From assembly GCA_009785215.1 (NCBI GenBank), contig WQWU01000015.1, positions 1-46,145 on the forward strand: a DNA stretch of 46,145 bases, in the 5' to 3' direction. Numbering within the stretch: the stretch's first letter is position 1; every line of letters begins with the position of its first letter. The notes beneath the pieces are model-generated. The model ran no database searches, was not told the origin of the DNA, and worked only from the letters and a program-made list of their open reading frames with translations. The translations under genes were made by a program, and so were the position numbers. This document shows positions 44,166 through 46,145 of the stretch, piece after piece. The stretch is from Treponema sp. GTDB lineage: Bacteria; Spirochaetota; Spirochaetia; Treponematales; Breznakiellaceae.

Positions 44166-45719
44166 TTATTTATCATGTTCATTAAATGTTGTCTCTTCTA
44201 AAGTTTCAGTTATTACAGGCACCTCTTCTTTTGTTATTGGCCATTGACTATACTTTATTACACCAAAATAATTACTCATTGCAACAAAATGACCATTTCC
44301 ATAAGTTATAGCATTAAAATTAAATCTATCCTCTGGTCTGCTTGCAAGCCAGTAACTTTCACCTAAATTGTTCCAATTTATACCATCTTTAGAAAACGCT
44401 GTTTTATCAGCTCCAATTGCAACGAAATATCCTTCGTTAAAAATAATTTTTCTTATCCATGACCATTCTCTTTCATATCTGGAAGGAGTTACATTAAACC
44501 ATGTTTCACAATCATTGGAATATGCCATTTTATAACTATCAGGATCCCAAAATTCGCCATACTTATACGCGACTGCCAAATAACGCCCATTACCGTAAGA
44601 AATGTTAATTATCGAATGAGAATCAAATATTTCGTTCTGTACTGTTCTTTGTATAACTCTCCATGTTTTTCCGTCATCAGAAATAAATATTTCACCTTCA
44701 ACATTACAGGCAAAAAAATGATTGTTAACATATGCGATATAATATATCTGCGATGAACTAAAGTTTTCTATAATAGACCACGATTCACCATTACTGGAAT
44801 ATATAAGTTCTCTTCCATTACTTGTTATAAAATAATTATTTCCATAAATAATTTCTCTGAAACTTCCGGTAAATTCATTATCTGCAGGTATCCATGTTTT
44901 AACATCAGTCGAATATGCTATTATCCCATTAGTACCTACAGCTACAAAGCGGCCGCCGCCGTATGCCACTGCATTAATTGTATTTCCATAAATGTTAAAA
45001 GGATTATCTTCTATAATGTTCCATACTTTACCATCGATGGAATATAAAATTCTGCCAAAACTGCCAACAGGATGACTATTAGAAAACCACCGCTGCCGGT
45101 CTCCTACAATAACAAAATATCCGTTTCCGAATGTTATATCATTTAATCTCATAAATCTTATAGGATCGCCTACAAATACTCTGTATGAAAATTGATTTAT
45201 ATCAGCAGTTGACCATGATCTTAAAGGATGTCTGATTATTGTTATAACAGCATGATCACTTACTGCCTTAAATGTTTTACTGCCGTCTGCAGATGTACTT
45301 GTTACTACGCAAACGTATACAGCCGACCTATTTGATTGAATGTTAAAATTTTGATTAGTTGCTGCACGAATTTCTTCGAATAATGATTCACCAAGATCAC
45401 TGTTTATTAATTTTTCAATTTCTGATAAAACCTGCTTTTCAACAGATTCTTTGTATATTACATTTTCCCAATAAAAATTATCCAAGGCGTACCATTGATA
45501 CGATAAATTAAATCCTTCTTTCACAGAGACATTTATTCTTAATTGCTCTAATGTATCATCATCAAGATAAGTTGCGCTTTTTGGCTGTTCTGTAATTATT
45601 GGAAATCCCTTCGGCAAAGAAGCATTTTTACCGCAAGACAAACAAAAAACACAGATCAGAATGATAAATAAGCCAGGTATTTTGTAAAAGAAATTCATAT
45701 TTGATTTTAACATATGCAT
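44166..45719 (-). CDS. Surface lipoprotein with Ig-like domain and beta-propeller-type repeats
   Basis: This 517-residue protein has a lipoprotein signal ending LSC-G (hydrophobic part IPGLFIILICVFCLS), a bacterial Ig-like domain (about 40-165: QPKSATYLDDDTLEQLRINV, YVCVVTSTSADGSKTF) and about seven repeats of roughly 45 residues with 'ItYGNGhFVAvg..g.i.YS.DG.tW' (e.g. VAYGGGRFVAVGTNGIIAYS; ISYGNGRYLAVAYK; ITYGNGHFVAMSNYFG). The repeats resemble BNR/sortilin-like propeller blades. No ribosome-binding site is visible for ATG 45719, 45713 or 45698, so the start is uncertain; the last gives the most typical signal. It probably displays a binding domain at the cell surface; ligand unknown. Confidence 0.8.
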   Translation of the reverse strand: MHMLKSNMNFFYKIPGLFIILICVFCLSCGKNASLPKGFPIITEQPKSATYLDDDTLEQLRINVSVKEGFNLSYQWYALDNFYWENVIYKESVEKQVLSEIEKLINSDLGESLFEEIRAATNQNFNIQSNRSAVYVCVVTSTSADGSKTFKAVSDHAVITIIRHPLRSWSTADINQFSYRVFVGDPIRFMRLNDITFGNGYFVIVGDRQRWFSNSHPVGSFGRILYSIDGKVWNIIEDNPFNIYGNTINAVAYGGGRFVAVGTNGIIAYSTDVKTWIPADNEFTGSFREIIYGNNYFITSNGRELIYSSNGESWSIIENFSSSQIYYIAYVNNHFFACNVEGEIFISDDGKTWRVIQRTVQNEIFDSHSIINISYGNGRYLAVAYKYGEFWDPDSYKMAYSNDCETWFNVTPSRYEREWSWIRKIIFNEGYFVAIGADKTAFSKDGINWNNLGESYWLASRPEDRFNFNAITYGNGHFVAMSNYFGVIKYSQWPITKEEVPVITETLEETTFNEHDK

Positions 45720-45762
45720 TAGAATAAAGAGAAGACGTTTAAATTAACATTTCCATTTGAGC

Positions 45763-45770
45763 AAAAAAAA
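45763..45770 (-). terminator. T8 tract directly after 5S rRNA
   Basis: On the minus strand eight T follow directly after the 3' end of the 5S gene, whose terminal helix I could serve as the stem. This is a plausible intrinsic end of the rRNA transcript. Confidence 0.5.
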
Positions 45771-45887
45771 GTTTGGCAACGACCTACTTTCCCACGCCTT
45801 AGAGGCGTAGTATCATCGGCGCAGAAGGGCTTGACTTCCGAGTTCGGAAAGGGATCGGGTATGCCACCTTCGCAATAGTCACCAAAC
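45771..45887 (-). rRNA. rrf: 5S ribosomal RNA
   Basis: The minus strand reads GTTTGGTGACTATTGCGAAG at the 5' end and GTAGGTCGTTGCCAAAC at the 3' end; GTTTGG pairs with CCAAAC to form helix I. The conserved CCGAACTCGGAAGTCAAGCC loop C region and GATGATACT segment lie between. Length is about 117 nt, as usual for 5S. The 23S gene is expected at higher coordinates but is not within the remaining 258 bases, which hold only the structured element. Confidence 0.95.
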
Positions 45888-45924
45888 ATTAATACTAATT
45901 AAAACTATACAAGGTATCTTTTCA

Positions 45925-46078
45925 TACAGGCACTGCGCAGGCTGCTAGCCAGAAAAACTCTGGATGAACCCGCTTCCGAGCCTTCACTTTGGTCTTTACT
46001 TTGTAAAGCCCCGCTCGGTCTCTACAGCGGAGAACTCCAGAAAATGTTTTTCTGTCTAGCCCCCGCTCTGTGCCTGTA
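45925..46078 (-). other. Long nested hairpin element upstream of 5S rRNA (unknown; RNA element or MITE)
   Basis: Seven nested perfect helices span 152 bases: 45926-45933 with 46070-46077 (8 bp), 45944-45948/46056-46060 (5), 45950-45958/46046-46054 (9), 45959-45964/46036-46041 (6), 45970-45974/46026-46030 (5), 45976-45981/46013-46018 (6) and 45994-45999/46003-46008 (6). No open reading frame is present. Two readings are possible: a structured RNA in the rRNA transcript (processing stem or small RNA), or a palindromic mobile element, since TA flanks both ends (45925-45926 and 46077-46078) around CAGGCAC/GTGCCTG ends, as for IS630/Tc1-type insertions. The strand is given as that of 5S. Confidence 0.7.
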
Positions 46079-46101
46079 ACAAATTTAACTTGATACAGTT
46101 A

Positions 46102-46130
46102 TATATCGCTGCCGGGATAATATTTTACAA
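46102..46130 (-). promoter_or_regulatory. Weak candidate promoter reading toward the hairpin and 5S
   Basis: On the minus strand TTGTAA (46130-46125) and GATATA (46107-46102) are 17 bases apart, about 25 bases before the hairpin element. If real, the hairpin and 5S could be transcribed separately from the 23S gene. A/T-rich sequence makes chance matches likely. Confidence 0.25.
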
Positions 46131-46145
46131 TAAAATCCTTTCAGC

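Noticed and set aside
45925-46078. SRP (4.5S) RNA or tmRNA
   Set aside because: The conserved SRP domain IV loop (GGAA tetraloop with AGCAG) and tmRNA tRNA-like ends are not present.
45888-46145. 3' end of 23S rRNA
   Set aside because: The minus strand begins GCTGAAAG, as in a conserved 23S segment, but the following bases do not continue the conserved sequence, and no other 23S block is visible.

Overview
The window looks like a chromosome segment of a host-associated spirochaete close to Treponema. This is inferred from low-to-moderate GC content, many exported proteins of treponemal style (TPR, PEGA, FN3-like, 'YGNGxFVAVG' repeats), a LolCDE lipoprotein system, a CheW, and gene pairs such as uvrA next to an LptD-like gene that I recall from Treponema pallidum. 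No phage, transposase, CRISPR array or plasmid gene was seen. Both edges are odd: the left edge is a pure (GA)31 run, and the right edge ends beside a 5S rRNA gene. Either could be an assembly limit.

Layout. (1) Plus strand, 242-11666: reverse rubrerythrin, acyl-CoA synthetase, hisS overlapping a Cu(I) P-type ATPase, then icd-carA-carB. (2) Minus strand, 19959-11700: a small exported protein, then a seven-gene run read as prfB (with a programmed +1 frameshift), a PEGA protein, ftsY, a membrane-anchored protein and lolC-lolD-lolE. (3) Plus strand, 20087-31940: uvrA, an LptD-like outer-membrane gene, then phoH, a membrane HD phosphodiesterase, ybeY, corC and a TPR protein. (4) Minus strand, 43323-31949: an RlpA-like/SPOR protein with a long Arg-Glu-Ala rod, then cheW, a DegT-like protein, nadK, recN, a hypothetical gene, two ABC half-exporters and an FN3/TPR protein. 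(5) Right end: a CDP-alcohol phosphatidyltransferase (+), a beta-propeller-like lipoprotein (-), 5S rRNA (-) and a 150-nt nested hairpin.

How the genes work together. Much of the window concerns the cell envelope: lipoprotein release (Lol), membrane-protein targeting (FtsY), an outer-membrane assembly protein (LptD-like) and a peptidoglycan-binding SPOR protein. The rest is translation (HisRS, RF2, YbeY, 5S), DNA repair (UvrA, RecN) and nitrogen/carbon metabolism (IDH, CPS).

Most unusual content. The carAB pair resembles eukaryotic carbamoyl-phosphate synthetase, and the glutaminase nucleophile is replaced by Gly (His is also replaced by Tyr), so it probably uses free ammonia like vertebrate CPS I. 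It sits directly after a eukaryote-like isocitrate dehydrogenase. Other points are a heterodimeric ABC exporter with Trp in its Walker A motif, a DegT-fold protein without its PLP lysine, an RlpA-like protein without its catalytic Asp but with a predicted helical rod of about 109 residues, poly-G tracts in two leaders, and the structured element beside 5S.
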